From assembly GCA_026874595.1 (NCBI GenBank), contig CM049313.1, forward strand, positions 68,318,659 to 68,382,658: 64,000 nucleotides of DNA, given 5' to 3'. Origin of the DNA: Sipunculus nudus (Eukaryota; Annelida; Sipuncula; Golfingiida; Sipunculidae). Below, piece after piece: positions 22,521 to 36,100 of this stretch. Numbering within the stretch: the stretch's first letter is position 1; each line of letters starts with the position of its first letter. The translations under genes and the position numbers were made by a program. The notes beneath the pieces are model-generated. The model did not search any database, was not told the origin of the DNA, and saw only the letters and a program-made list of their open reading frames with translations.

Positions 22521-25168
22521 ATACACTATATGTATAAAACATCCCAACCAGAAGGGTTCACCTGTAAAGATTTCAGGTTACCCCGGCAACCTTTCACGTT
22601 ACCTCCAGAAAATCTTAAACCAGTCTCATAGTACCTGTTGAACGTTTGCTAGAGCCTGGTTTCATATTACCCCTGCATCGTTTAAAACCACCATTTCTGA
22701 TTCAGCAATATCCATACACCGAATACATATATGAAAACAGGTTTACCTAATTACAAAGTGATCACTGGACCCCCCCCCCCTTCCCCCGCGGGAACTGGGC
22801 GATAATGATAAATTGGCTATATGGAGTGTACTACCTTGAGAATAAAGTCAACGTCAAAAATAAATATCTGGTGCAAATATGCTTAATTTCATCTTTTGAG
22901 TAGCAGCCATATTTGAGATCTAGAGCAAACAGAAAATGAAAGAAGAAAACTATAATTATCGCTGGTTTTGCATTTGGGATGGGGGGGGGGGGGCACAAAC
23001 ATTTCTATTCAAATATGGATATAGAAACAAATTTATCAACAAATACAAGCCCCCTTTCCATATGGGAGATTCTTAATATAGCACAAAAGCCGGTTGTAAT
23101 ACGATAAATTCTTAAAAGAAAACAACACAGTGGCCATGGCACTCAAATGACCTATGGTATTAGATAAATGCATTAAAAAATACAGAGACTTTGTATGATC
23201 TAAATGTGGAGGATGAGATTAGTTGGTGTTATATAATAATAGTATAACATTTACGAAAAAGACGTAAAAGGAAGACGACACCATTTGTCTAGTTAAATTT
23301 GTTAGTCGACTTAAATTAGAGATGTTGATGAATTTGATTAGTTGACTTTGTTCATAGTCTTGGACCTTTAATTGGGATATTATATTTAAAGTTGTTTAAT
23401 CAAATTATATTTTTTTTTCGGTGACCTACACAAGAATATTCAGAAGAACTTGGCTTTCATAGAGCCCGGAAGTTTGATGTTGAGTCTGCGGGTTATAGAC
23501 ATAGACAGAATATTATAAAATGTCCATATTTAAAATTAGAAGAAATTCGTGCTAAAGCATGGCATACAGACTATTCAGGGGCAATGAAGGCTGTTGAATC
23601 CAAATCTGCTGCGTGCCTAACTTGCAAATGGACCAAAATGCTTAAAAAATTATGGTTTCCATGTCAACCTGTGTTTATTATCCAGTTATAGTAATCCTGA
23701 TGTTTAAATAAATAGCAATAACTTTGTTGATTTTGTTGATAGGTAAAATGGTAAAATTACCTTTTTCTCCAAAATCTTATCTTTAAATCCAATCTTCCTT
23801 CAGAATATAACTAATATAAGCTTTGAATTATCCGGGTTAAATAACACATTACCCTAGAAAAAACTTAAGATTTTTCTAACTTTCTCCTCATATCTGCATA
23901 CTTAATAATATTCAAAACACCATACCATCTACATCTGCAAGTTATATGCCGGGACATATCGACGAGTGAACAATTCCCAATAAATATTTTCCACATTGTA
24001 CAATGCTCCCGCGCACTTTGACGTGATGGAAAGTTTTTGCAGATAAATAAAATACTAGAAAATGACAAGGGATGTCATTCTTTGTAACGTGGGCTGTGCC
24101 AAACCATAACACGGGGACGTTTGAAATAAATTATTTTACTCACACATGCCGGTGGCATTCTCACATGCATCTTTGGATTCGTTTACCCAGCGCAAATGAT
24201 ACATAGTGGTCACTGCCGCTTACAGGCTTTTTGTTAGACTGGCAAAGCTGGTAGAACAAACGAGCACACTCATTGTATGGTTACAATTGAAGAAATTAGG
24301 CGAGATGCCGCTTGTTTGCTGCAAAATCTGTAACTAATTTGTTTATTTTAACCGTGCCTCCTTATGAGGCACCATGTAACTTCCGGACACATTTATGCGA
24401 ATCAGGATATATGAATTAGGTTACGTTTACTTTTACTTATTTTAGTGACACACAGTGACTGTCGGCTTGGTAGGTCTAGAAATGTGTTATAAAACCCGAA
24501 CATCAAGGGAATGTTTCGTGGTTCAGAAGATCAAACAGTTTGAAAATCGTTAAGGTTCAGAGGAAAGGTTGGCGAAATCTCGAGGATTAAAGGCACGGAA
24601 GAGGAGCACCTCGGGAAGTCATAATAAGCACGAGGTCTCATCTGATTGGACAAAAGTACAGTGCTCCCTCTGGTGTAGCAATTCAGGATACGAGGTCATA
24701 ACAAACAGCGCTTACCATATAGGAAGTGAGCCTATATTAAAGCGCTGTGTAAAGAGAGTATGTGTCAGTCTTGTCACTTTTCCTCCGCTTAAAGTGAAAG
24801 AAACTCGAAATTACATGTTTAAAATAAGTGATATGCTACAGATTCCCTCTGAATTGTTGGCAGACTTTATGAAGTCTATCTGTACCAGTATTGACCTAGC
24901 ACTTTATTTAATTTGTCAGAAGCATCTTCCTGTTTTTTTGCAAGTATAATAATTGTAAAAAAAGACGTGTTAGTATAAATTGCTAACTCATTTGATATAA
25001 TAGTAATCAGTCAGTTGTGAAAAAAAACACCTTTTAAATTTTGCACTTATTTAAACATATCAGGTTCTTCGTTATTTAAATAACCATATTATTCTTATTA
25101 TTTACAATAGCAAATGGGCCAATACAATTAAAATATAATGTTCTAATTCTTGCGAATAGATCATTTTT
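22521..25168. other. Intergenic region without recognised genes
   Basis: AT-rich, with a C-run near 22770 and a G-run at 22979-22992. The open frame 24569-24949 (non-ATG start, about 126 codons) shows no recognised domain and no clear splice signals. It is noted as a weak candidate only. Confidence 0.45.
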
Positions 25169-26040
25169 AGCTCAGCTGACTGCAAGTCATCTGAGCTATA
25201 GCGATCACTCTTTGTCCGTCGTCCGTCCGGCCGGCCGTCTGTCCGTTAACATGGCACAATCGTAACCGCTAGACTTGGAATCTTCTTACTTTAAATCCAG
25301 AGAGGTCCATGAAAAATCTCCTTGGAAACAAGAAATTAGGTCTCTGTTAACAATATCCTTTGAGCTATGGGGCCCCAAAGTACCCTCCAGAATAGTGAAA
25401 AATTTCATACAAACACTTCAATACTCATTTACTATATCACTGATGGACATGATTTTTTGCATACATATTCATCATGAGATGTTCCATTAGTTCCTGCAGA
25501 CTGGTGGCGCCACCTGTATTTTTCGATTTTTTACACATTTTTTCTCTATTTTTGAGACCTTTAAAAATATGGATATCTGTTAACAGAGCACAAATCGTAA
25601 AGACTGGACCAAGAATCTTCATTCCTAAAAATTTGAGAGACCTATGAAAAGTCTCCTTGGAAACCAAAAATTAGGTCTCTGTTACCCATATCCTTTGAGC
25701 TATGGCACTCCAAAGTATAGCTCAGAGTATTGGAAAATTTGATACAAAAGCTTAAGTATCTTAACAACTCATCCAGAGACCACCATGCTTCTTTGCATGG
25801 ATATTGACCATTAAGTGTTTTTATTTGTTTCTGCAGACTGGTGGAGCCACCTGTATTTTTTTTAAGTTTACGCATTTTTTCTCTATTTTGGAGATATATT
25901 AATACAGACACAATCTCAGCCTGTTGGTTACTCTATTTGATGCTTCAGTTCAATGTTTATATACTACCATTCAGATGATAAAATTTCCTTTTGCAAATCT
26001 CTTCCAAGTCAGCTGAGCGTCATGACCTATGGGTCACTTG
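25169..26040 (+). mobile_element. Family B Helitron-like element, copy B2 (872 bp)
   Basis: The head hairpin AGCTCAGCTGACT-gca-AGTCATCTGAGCT is at 25169-25197. It is followed by the GTCCGTCGTCCGTCC tract and two tandem units (markers at about 25342 and 25677, a 335-bp step). The 3' end is AGTCAGCTGAGC (26008-26019), then TGACC-TATG-GGTCA and CTTG, running into T5. This is the most compact copy and the best one for defining ends. Confidence 0.8.
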
Positions 26041-26234
26041 TTTTTACCTATCTAAAACCTCTCAGGGCATATAAACTGCAATCGATAAACTGCCATCTGT
26101 GTTTTCTGGCCTACTCCACAAATAAAATATAAATTCCAGGGAATTCAAGTTAGGAAAAGTTGATCTATAGCGCCTCTGTTATGGATATGTTAGAGATTTA
26201 TAACCGTTAATAAACATAGCAGTTTTGTCAATAG

Positions 26235-26400
26235 TAAGGGCGGTATTTTGATGTTTTATATCCAATAGTTAAAGACAAATGTTGATGTTTTATGTCCAAT
26301 AGTTAAATAGACATTATATGTATTATGTCCAATAGTGAGGGCGACATTTTGATGTTTTTGTCCAAAGGTTTAGGAGACATTTTGTGTTTTATGTCTGTAA
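26235..26400. repeat. Imperfect tandem repeat, unit about 45 bp
   Basis: About four copies of 'tttgatgttttatgtccaa' with 'tagttaaagacaaa'-type spacers. A 60-bp pair 'ctgagaggctgaacgtccta' follows at 26408-26480. Confidence 0.7.
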
Positions 26401-27099
26401 CTCTGACAGAGGCTGAACGTCCTATTCGAATATTAGATGATCTAAAATTTTATCTCTGAGAGGCTGAACGTCCTATTTAAACTCATATTATCAAATATTT
26501 TATCACACAACAATCGATTACAGCCAAATATCAACCAACCTATGCTCCCAAGAGAGCGGGAATCTAACGCTTCAATACAAGCTCCCATTTTATAATAGAT
26601 ATGGCGGTATAGATAATGTGCAGTTAGAGAGCGTACAACTAACCCCTTTTTTTTATAGCACTTCCAGTCAAACTGTGCCTAACTGCCGAGCACAGAACAC
26701 GTTCTCCGAAAGTGACTAAACATTATCCAAACTGTGTCAGTTATGGCGTAAAAGCACCAGCAAAATTAATATATAGCAGGCATAACAGACACTAAACACT
26801 TAATGCTTTTTGCCGACAGGCACGATATGGAATATGTCTGCACGGGGGATTATGTGGCTTATCTGGATCAATTGCGTTACAGCATTAGGGCCACTTATCT
26901 TCAGATATTTATCGACTTACTCCAATTAATGGTCCATACGAGGAATCTATTTTACCGGATACGGTACGTGGCACGTCAACTCTAAAAACTGCCTAGTCAC
27001 TCTATAACGTGGATGAATAACTACACCAGAGCGCATTGCATCTTGGGATATCAAGGCAGCAGACGACAGCAGGTAGCTTGCGGATCACCGTCACACAAA

Positions 27100-27122
27100 A
27101 TGGAAACTGTGTTGAATTCAAG
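27100..27122 (+). CDS. GPCR exon 1: start codon and first seven codons
   Basis: It reads METVLNS and ends AG before GTAACA, so it is phase 2. Exon 2 begins with the single C needed to complete Ser8. An in-frame stop lies upstream at 26983-26985. The short exon was found by phase matching from exon 2, so it is less certain than the others. Confidence 0.7.
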
Positions 27123-30100
27123 GTAACATTTCATCAACTTTTTCTCTATATTTAAGTATAAACGTGCTTATGTTAACTGAGGGCTAGTGTTTTTATAGTC
27201 TTTATAATATCTATATTTAAAGTTATTTTTTAATGGTATTATCAATTGTTGTTGCTTTACTGAATAAGAGCATTGGGCTTTCATGTTTAATAGTACTAAA
27301 CAGAAACAAAAAGCAAATTGAACCCGCATTATCTTGTTTTATTTATGAATACTGATAAACTATTTAAAGCGTTGACGCGTGACTGGGACAAGTACAACTG
27401 TGTCTTCCATGTAAGTGTTCACTGAGGAGTAACACCTGAAATACAAAGAGAACTGATACATAACAACATAGGTATAGTGAACACGTGGCATGTTAACATT
27501 AGCTATTTTTAAAGCGTAAAGTTTAAAAATTAAAATGTTATTTACAATCATGCTGTATAAGACAATGAGGATATAATACAAAAATCTAATCGAAAAGCCC
27601 ACTTAGACTAGTATAAGATTAAATACAAACACAAATTTTTCGACACTGTATTACATACATATTTTAACGGTTACCGCCTGGTGACAAGCCATAATGTGTC
27701 TGGCTTAGTTACAGGGATTGACTATATAAGCAACTCATATCAAACAAAATATCTAACAGTGATGAGCGATGGATGGGATTAAAAAAAAAACATTATGGAG
27801 GGTTTGGGCAACATCCACGAAACCTGCCTTTCGAATTTTGTAGCGTTGTTTGACCGGCTCCTGTGGAACACGGTAATGCACAGGACTCGCAGTCGCAAGC
27901 TTTTTAAGTCAAATCACCCAGGACCGGCAGGTGCGTTAGATATCGGGCCTGAGTAACACCATGATATAGAATAAAAGGAAATGAAGCAATGCTACGTCCT
28001 GTCACGTGGTACTAAAACGAAATCAAAGTCCGCAGTTATACAAACTTAAATTACAAATTAGTTAGGTCAGCATTAAAAATACGCGATTACCTCTATCAAA
28101 AACAAGATCTATATATAGGAACTAACGTGGATCAACTTAATATGTTATAATTTAAAGAATTCTAATCAATTATGTGACAGATCCATTCCTTTATCCCCAC
28201 AGCCGGAGGCAGTCACTGACATTAAGAGCCGCCTTTGATATAGTTACCAGAGCTCACCTGTGATTTAAGGATGGATTTTGTAAATCATGAGATATGTTTT
28301 CTGTGAATAGCTCAGATAATGTTAAGGATGCTAGCGAAGGTACATGTTGTCTGTCACTACTTCTTGTTTAAAATGGCTATAGTTGGAGGTACCAATATAT
28401 TAAACAATGTTTATTACAGTCTCTGTCTCATCCATATTTATCACCCATTCTATTTGTACATATCATATTAAAAGTTATCATATCAAAGATACTCACATAC
28501 ACACATATATATGTGAATATCTTTATTTTCTACAACGAATTTTGTAAAGTTACCACTCTTTTCAAAGTACATGTAAAAAGTTAATTATTCAAAACTTTGG
28601 AATGCGGGTGCCTCATGACTAAAACATTCCTTCAGGACACATTCTTAAAACCTGAAACCTATATGCCTGCACTCTGAGACAAACATTATATTCGCAACAT
28701 TGTATTCACGCGTTTTACAAACAATTATCCGACCCCTACTGCAAGCAGTGACAGAGACAAATTATATAGGTAGGTGTTATGTCCGGAACATTTAGGTGTT
28801 ATCCGAAGCATGCTGCTCACGTGGACAGTGCGTTGGTTTGATATGCTGTTTTTCTTTCCTCTAATGGAACTATATTGTGCAGACCGTTAGCCGTGTTGGA
28901 TTAAGAGCAAGCGTTTAGTGGCGAGGACACTACCTGTTCCATTCAGTGAAAGGACTGATTGAATATGTCCATAAGTATTGCTTCGACCGTGTATAAGGGA
29001 CTTAACGGTCAATGTCATTAATAAGAGTCATATCATACTTTGAGGGTATGATAATTCAACGCAAATACTTTCAGCAAATTGTTTTTCAGCTGGGAAACCA
29101 AAGTTATTTGACCGAGCTAGGATTAACGAGATTAATAATTTATGCTGAAATTAAATACTTTTATGTTCACGGTATTGCTCGCGTTCCATGTTTGAACAAG
29201 CGCAGAATTGTTGACATGATATATTTACTTTATAATAATGTTTTGTATTTGTGAACCCATCTTTCTAAAATATCCAGGATATCCACATATTTTCATCGCG
29301 TCGCAACGATTATTTTGTTTTAAAATAGGTAGATGACTATTTTTTTTTTTGTTTCGGTGATTACTTAATGAAGATGAACATGACTATATTATGAAATCTA
29401 TGAGTTACTTAAAGCTTTCTGGACTTCTGTTTTTATTTGCTTTGGGCCAGGAAATATCCAGAAGCGGAGAGGAATCCGTAGAATTAAGATAAGATTAAGC
29501 ATCTCTGCGGTGTTATTTATTATTGTTATTATATATGGCATTATTTTACCATGTTTCCTTTAGAAAAAGGTAGCAAATGAAACTAGAGAACCTTAACCTC
29601 GAAGTACAACGTCTTAACGATAAAGCTATGTTCTGCATGTCATTATATTCTAAAACTATTCAATTGTCTGTTGCTTACGAGATATCACCTAAATATATGG
29701 CTGGTATATATACGGTATTGTTGAGAGCTGCTTCCGGAGGAATTACAGTGCGTTTTTATACGCTTTCATATAAATCAGTGTTATTCTTGCTAAAATTAGG
29801 TTTATACATTAATTAAATGTTACCGTTAGGTATCATTTTTTTCTGTATTAAGTCAGAGCCCTTTAAATCATACTTCTTTTATTAAAATGCCAAATTTATT
29901 TGTTTCATGGTAGGGGAAGGTAATTTTCATAAGTAAATGATCTCAGCTGTGACTGGGCAAATGAAACGACGTACCGACAGACATTTAACCTCTGCCTTTA
30001 ATTGACGTTGCAATAACTCGGAATGTGGCAATTTGTCGGGTATATTCAGCTGTTGGATTAACTAGAGAAAAGCAATGAAATATGGCCGCTCCGCTATTAG

Positions 30101-33100
30101 AAGAAAGATACATGATACGATTGATATTCGTGTCTGAATGGCCAGAAAAAAAACGAAATGCGAATACTTTTCCTGACCTTCCATTATTAAGGTCACATCG
30201 AATGATTGAAAAGTTAAATCTTTACCTACCAAGATTATCTGGCTTCACTTGTTTTCATATTTTATATTAAAAGTTCATGTTCAAATAGAAGGTGAAATGA
30301 TTTTTAAAGTCACCATCGGCAGACTTGCAATAGCATAACACGCACTTACATCAACATACATATATATTCAAATTTAATAATATTATTTTATACATTAGAG
30401 TACCCGGTATGCAAAGACCTGCAGCGCTAGTTTTGTATCCAGATCAACTATCAAATACATGTATTGTAAACTCTATCCGTCTTCTCAAGTAAAGAAGAAA
30501 AAGATTTCGCTCGAGAGTCTAGGATTCCGCCTTAGGTGTGTTTACCGGGGTCGCGGATTCATGTGTGCGGTAAGCAGTATGCGTACGCTGGTTATTTTAT
30601 CATAAACCGTTAATCTGACGCTCGGTAGTCGGTAGGCAAAAGAAAGTTTTTTTGTTTTTTTTCGCGCCAGTTATTTTATTATCAACCATTTACCGTTTTG
30701 AGAAATGCGTTATGAGACACACGGTAAAATGGATTTTTCAGTAGAGAACTGAATCCGCAAACCGCGCGCGGTATAGTGTCCACTGGCTCTAGTAACCATA
30801 TAATTGACCTACAAATGCAGCCGGATCTACTGGGTTTTGACTACATCAGGCCCATATCGCAGGATTTTACCATTTATTTGTATCACATTCTGCATACCGC
30901 GTTCTGTTGGAGTAATTTGGGCCACTATCCGCATACTAATCAGGTTTATCATAAATAGCAATAATATTTCAGAAAGTCAGCACGCATATCTGCCTGGAAA
31001 ATCTACTGTAACGGCTCTTAGTAAATTTTCAAATGACGTATATAAAACTATGGATCAGGGTAAAGTTACTGCTGCTTCTTTTTTCGACCTAACCAAAGGA
31101 TTTGATACCATAAATCATAAAAAATTATTGGAAAAGTTGTTCGTTTTTGGTTTTGATAAGAAAACAGTTGCCTTGTTTCAATCTTACCTCCATGATCGCC
31201 TACAGATCGTAAAATACAATAACAATCTATCCAATGCTGCTGTTGTTAATGTAGGTGTTCCTCAGGGTACGGTTCTCGGCCCAATTCTATTTTTGATATA
31301 TATAAATGATCTTCCAAATGTGCTAAATACTGATGGTATTGTAATGTACGCTGATGATGTCACTGTATATTGCCATGGTAAAAATGCTGTAGAAGCTGAG
31401 ATTAAATTACAGCGAGTAGTAAATCAAGTGACCACCTGGTACGACGAAAACCTGCTTACCCTGAATTATAATAAATCTAATGTTATGCTACTTGGAAATC
31501 TTCATAGAATTGCTGATCACAAACTCAAGATATCAATATTAGATACAACATTACTTTGTTCTAATAAGATTAATCTACTTGGCGTTATAATAGATGCTAA
31601 TTTATCCTGGAAACCACATGTTCACTCTCTATCCAAAAAACTATCTCAAAAGATAGGAGTTCTTTACCGAATCTCAAGCTATCTGTCTATGCAATCTCTT
31701 ATTAAGGTTTATGCAACTATAATTCAGCCTCATATTGACTATGCCCTAAGCATTTGGGGTTGTTCATTATTGTCTACCAATGATACGGTACATAAAATAC
31801 AAAACAGAGCTGCCCGCATTATATCCAAAAACTATGACAGAAATGTTGATTCTATAACCATAGTAAATGAACTGGGTTGGTTGAATATACGTCAACGCTA
31901 TATGTATTCTGTTGCAGTACTTATGTATAAATGTGTTTGTTCAATAGCTCCTGGTTTACAAGAGAATAATTTTCACTTTGTCAATGAAGCTCACAATCAT
32001 CAAACCCGAGCTGCTGTGAGCAATGATTTAGTCGTTCCTAAACCTAGAACAAACTATCTGAAAAAATCTTTACTATATATGGGGCCAAAAATATGGAATA
32101 GTTTATCAAATGAATCCAAGTCAGCCATAACTTGTGCATCTTTTAAGAGACGACTCAAATTGGAAATTTTAGCAACTGTATGTTCTATATGACACATGTT
32201 ATATTTGCATAAATTTGCATTTTATACATGTAGCACTCATTCTTCTATCATTTCATAGATCATACAATAACTGTAAATTAATTTTATACGTATTTAACTG
32301 AATCTAACAATGATCAGGTCCATAAATGCTAGAGATTATTGTAATATTATTGGTTCGTATGCCTCGCATATTTGCATGTATATATATACTGATCTAATGT
32401 GATATTTTAGTTTACTCTTTCTGTCTATAGATGTATATATTGATATACTTTCTTAACTCTCTTAATATGCTTTTATGATTTGAGTCCATATGTTCATGTT
32501 TATATTTTTAGTCATGGTATTATTTTATGTATTGTATTGATAGTTTAGTCATTGTATGTTTTATATGTACTGATACAGGGCACCAAGTAAGACCAGTTTA
32601 ATTTAAACTGATTGGTTTTCCCTGTATAAACATAATGTAAATAAATAAATAAAATAAAATAAAATAAATAAATACAGGACCCGGTTTGTTCAAGAACTAA
32701 AAAATGACAGTGATTTAGGGGTATTCTAATATATTGGTAATACGTATGGGCATACTCGGTCAGGCATATATCTTATGCGAGTTAAATGGAATGATTTCTC
32801 AGGGTTTTATTAAATACAACGATACATATCGTAACAAAGGAAAAAAATTTACCTTTCTGTCTTTCTGTCTTTTTGTCTTTAAACAAGGCTTCTCCTCCTC
32901 TGAAAAGATCAACTGTAACAGAAATTACTTTATGCAAACCGATGTAAAACTGAACAGGTCAACAAGCAAATATACATAAATAAAGATTAAAATAAGACCA
33001 TCTTCCAGCTTTTCGGCGGAGGAAACCTTGCTCTGGTATATTGCCCGTATTTATACAGATCTCTCCGTTAATTGCAAATTCAAAGTAAATGAGGCCAAAC

Positions 33101-36100
33101 AGATAAAAATTTACTCTGCGGATCCGGAACTGCCGTTTCCCATTAAGTTTTATTTTTGCAAAAAAAAAAATAATAATAATAATAATGCTGCTTTTTCGTC
33201 CTTGCTTCGATTCCTTGATAGATTCATCAAAGGCATGAACGAAGTAACTTCGTTTTGACTTTATGGTCCAGTTTTTCGAATTTTTTTGGCAAGCATGCAA
33301 AAATCCCAAGTTTTGTGCCTAAACCAGTAAATAAATAAAAAAACGCTCGCTCTCGTCATTATATTTTTGTTTGTTCTCAGAGTTCGTAGAATAAGTATGT
33401 TTTAGTGTGGACTGTGTGGTAACCTTTTTTTCAGCGAGGAAGCCGGGACTGGTGGGACACCTCCTACCATGCGTTACTCATTGGCATTCAAAGTAGGAAC
33501 GATGACTGTCTATATACCCGTCTTTCTGGTGGGTGTCGTGGGTGAGTGTCGAATTATGTTTCTAACAAAATGCAAAATCAGCAAGCACCACTCTTTCCAG
33601 CAACTAACAGAACGTTTCCATTAATGCTCATATCGATCATATAATATTGTTCAATAAAAAATATGAAGACATTGATTAGATTCTGACATGGTTTAGTGAT
33701 GGATTTTGCACATCATTGGCATGGTCAGTCAATCATATCAGGGATTTGACAACATCGGGAGACGCGGAGGTACACGTAAGGCATCGGTATCATCTTCTAA
33801 AAAAATAAGAGATTATTAGGTTGAATACAGAATTATTATTTCTATTTGATCTTCCCTGGAACCATGGGAACCTAACCAGCTGTGGTCGAGTCCGTAACAA
33901 TGTTTTTAATTGATATTCGATGGAATATGTCCCTGGGATAAAACATTTGAAGCCTCTTCTCTTACAAGCTCTATGTCAATATTAACAACGAGAGAGTTAG
34001 AGGCGCCAGCTAACTTTCTATCGTCTAACTAATCTACAAGTAACATGCATACGGAGCCCGGGAGACGGCATGGTTAAAATATTTATTAATTCGTGCGCAC
34101 GAATTACTAATCCGTGCGCACGTATTACTTATCCGTGCGAACGAATAACAGGGTGTGAAAAATATATTTCCAAGGTGGAAAAAATATTTGTTAAATTTAT
34201 TAATTTATGCGCACGAATTACTAATCCGTGCGCACGAATTACTAGGTGTGAAAAATATGTTTGCAAGGTGGAAAAAATATTCATTAATTCGTGCGCACAA
34301 ATGAGTAATTCGTGCGCGAATTACTACTCTGTACGCACGAATTACTAATCTGTGCGCACGAATTACTAATCCGTGCGCACGAATTACTCATCCGTACGCA
34401 CGAATTACTGATCCGTGCGCATGGTTTAGATATTAATTAAATAATTTGTGGCTTGGTAATGGATAATTCTAAATCCTTTAACACAAATACACAGCTGTAG
34501 ATGATTAGTTTTAGATATTTAAGAAATTCCTTCCTCGGTTACGTACATCAAGCTGTTGAATTACGTTTTATTTTCCATACTAGCGTCTTATTTATTCTTG
34601 CGTTGTTCAAATAGGTCCTGGTAGAAAGTACTACAATAGTTCCTCCGCGGAACAAAAATGTCAAATTCCTATGGAATAATTAAAAAAAATATTGGAAATA
34701 TTCCCACATTTGGCTTAGTTTCCCCCAAATGGCTAATTCCTATGGGTTTTATTTGAAAATAAGGGAAATATTCCCACATTTGGCATAGTTTCCCAAATAT
34801 GTCTTATTCCCATGGAATTATTTGAAAATATGGAAAATATTTCATCATTTGGCACAGTTTTCAAAAGTTAACATCTAAAACGGGCATTTCTGAGGCGTGG
34901 CCGCAAATGATTTGAGTGGAAGAATATCCAACATTTATTTTAGTGGCGAATATAAATACTGACAGGTTTATGACACAGTATATATATAATACTTATTTCC
35001 AGGTAACCTGTTAGTGATCGCGACAAACCGGTCTTCGCACATGCGGACAGTGACCAACATGTTCATCACTCAACTGGCCGTGGCTGACCTCTGTATCCTC
35101 ATCTTCTGTCTGCCCTTCACCATCATGAGCACGTACATCTTCGAAGTGAGTTATCATTTATTACTACCACGAAATCTTGTGCATCTGCAATGGATTATGC
35201 AGGGCTCTTAGTTTCTTGCCGAAAGTAGGGTCCAGTCAAAAAAACATTTAGTGAAACGTTCAGTGAAAAAAAATGAGTTCCGTAGCACAACAGGGCCTCT
35301 GTCGTGGCCACACTGGAGATCCTTTAGTTTTTGTTAAAGCTACAATAAGCCTTCAGACAATGACAATTTAAATATATGTTAAGAGATTTTAATGTAAATA
35401 CCTAACTGGACATTTCATAATTGTATAAGAGTTGGTCATGCATATTTTTTAGTTAATTTTATTATTGGTGCATGTTTAATGACAGGTAACCTCACGATGT
35501 TCTATAAAAGCTAAACTTATTTACATAACTGACATAGTACCTGTTGTTGCAAAATTCACGTTATTCCTAATATATGCATGACACTGCAGTAGCACCGTCG
35601 CGATAAATGTAAATTGTCTCAGGATTAAAGGAACATATGGGAATAAATCCTCTTAGGACACACATGGCATCTTTCCGAACAGTTCACATTAAAAAAGGGA
35701 GCATTTAAAAGCTTGGTCACAGTGGCGCCAATTATGGGGTAGGTTTTAGAATACCTTACGTCTACTTTACCAAACTTTCTTATTGACTATTTTCGCTTAC
35801 TTCAACACTGTAAATCACAGGTTCCTGGCTGTATTTCATTATATTGAGGACTCGCGTACAATGACCTTTCTGTGATTTGGGAGCCTTTGCTATGTATCGA
35901 TATTCTCGACTTGGAATTAAAGCATGGCAAGCACGAGTAGATGGAAATAGCATGTTAACCTTATATCAAGTGTCTGAGAGGTATGAGAGAACTCCAGCAC
36001 GCTTTTCAGTTTACGGAGATTTATATCCAGTTACCTTGTTAACAGTCTCATGAAAAGCATACATGGGATCAATGGGAATACACAGTCCGTGTTACGGGTT

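Larger units (their letters stand above)
33542..35002 (+). other. GPCR intron 2
   Basis: 1.46 kb, carrying the CpG minisatellite at 34085-34425 and the 75-bp repeats at 34655-34870. Confidence 0.8.

Noticed and set aside
24569-24949. 126-codon frame with a non-ATG start
   Set aside because: No domain, splice signal or repeat support. Composition is compatible with chance.
27840-27960. tRNA-like sequence ('ggactcgcagtcgcaagc')
   Set aside because: No intact acceptor stem or box B, so it could be a decayed SINE at most.
33469-33471. Internal ATG of GPCR exon 2 as the start codon
   Set aside because: The frame is open back to a good acceptor and matches the phase of a short upstream exon with a strong start context at 27100.
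34070-34348. Open frame with repeated CARITNP-type peptide
   Set aside because: Artefact of the CGTGCGCACG minisatellite inside a receptor intron.
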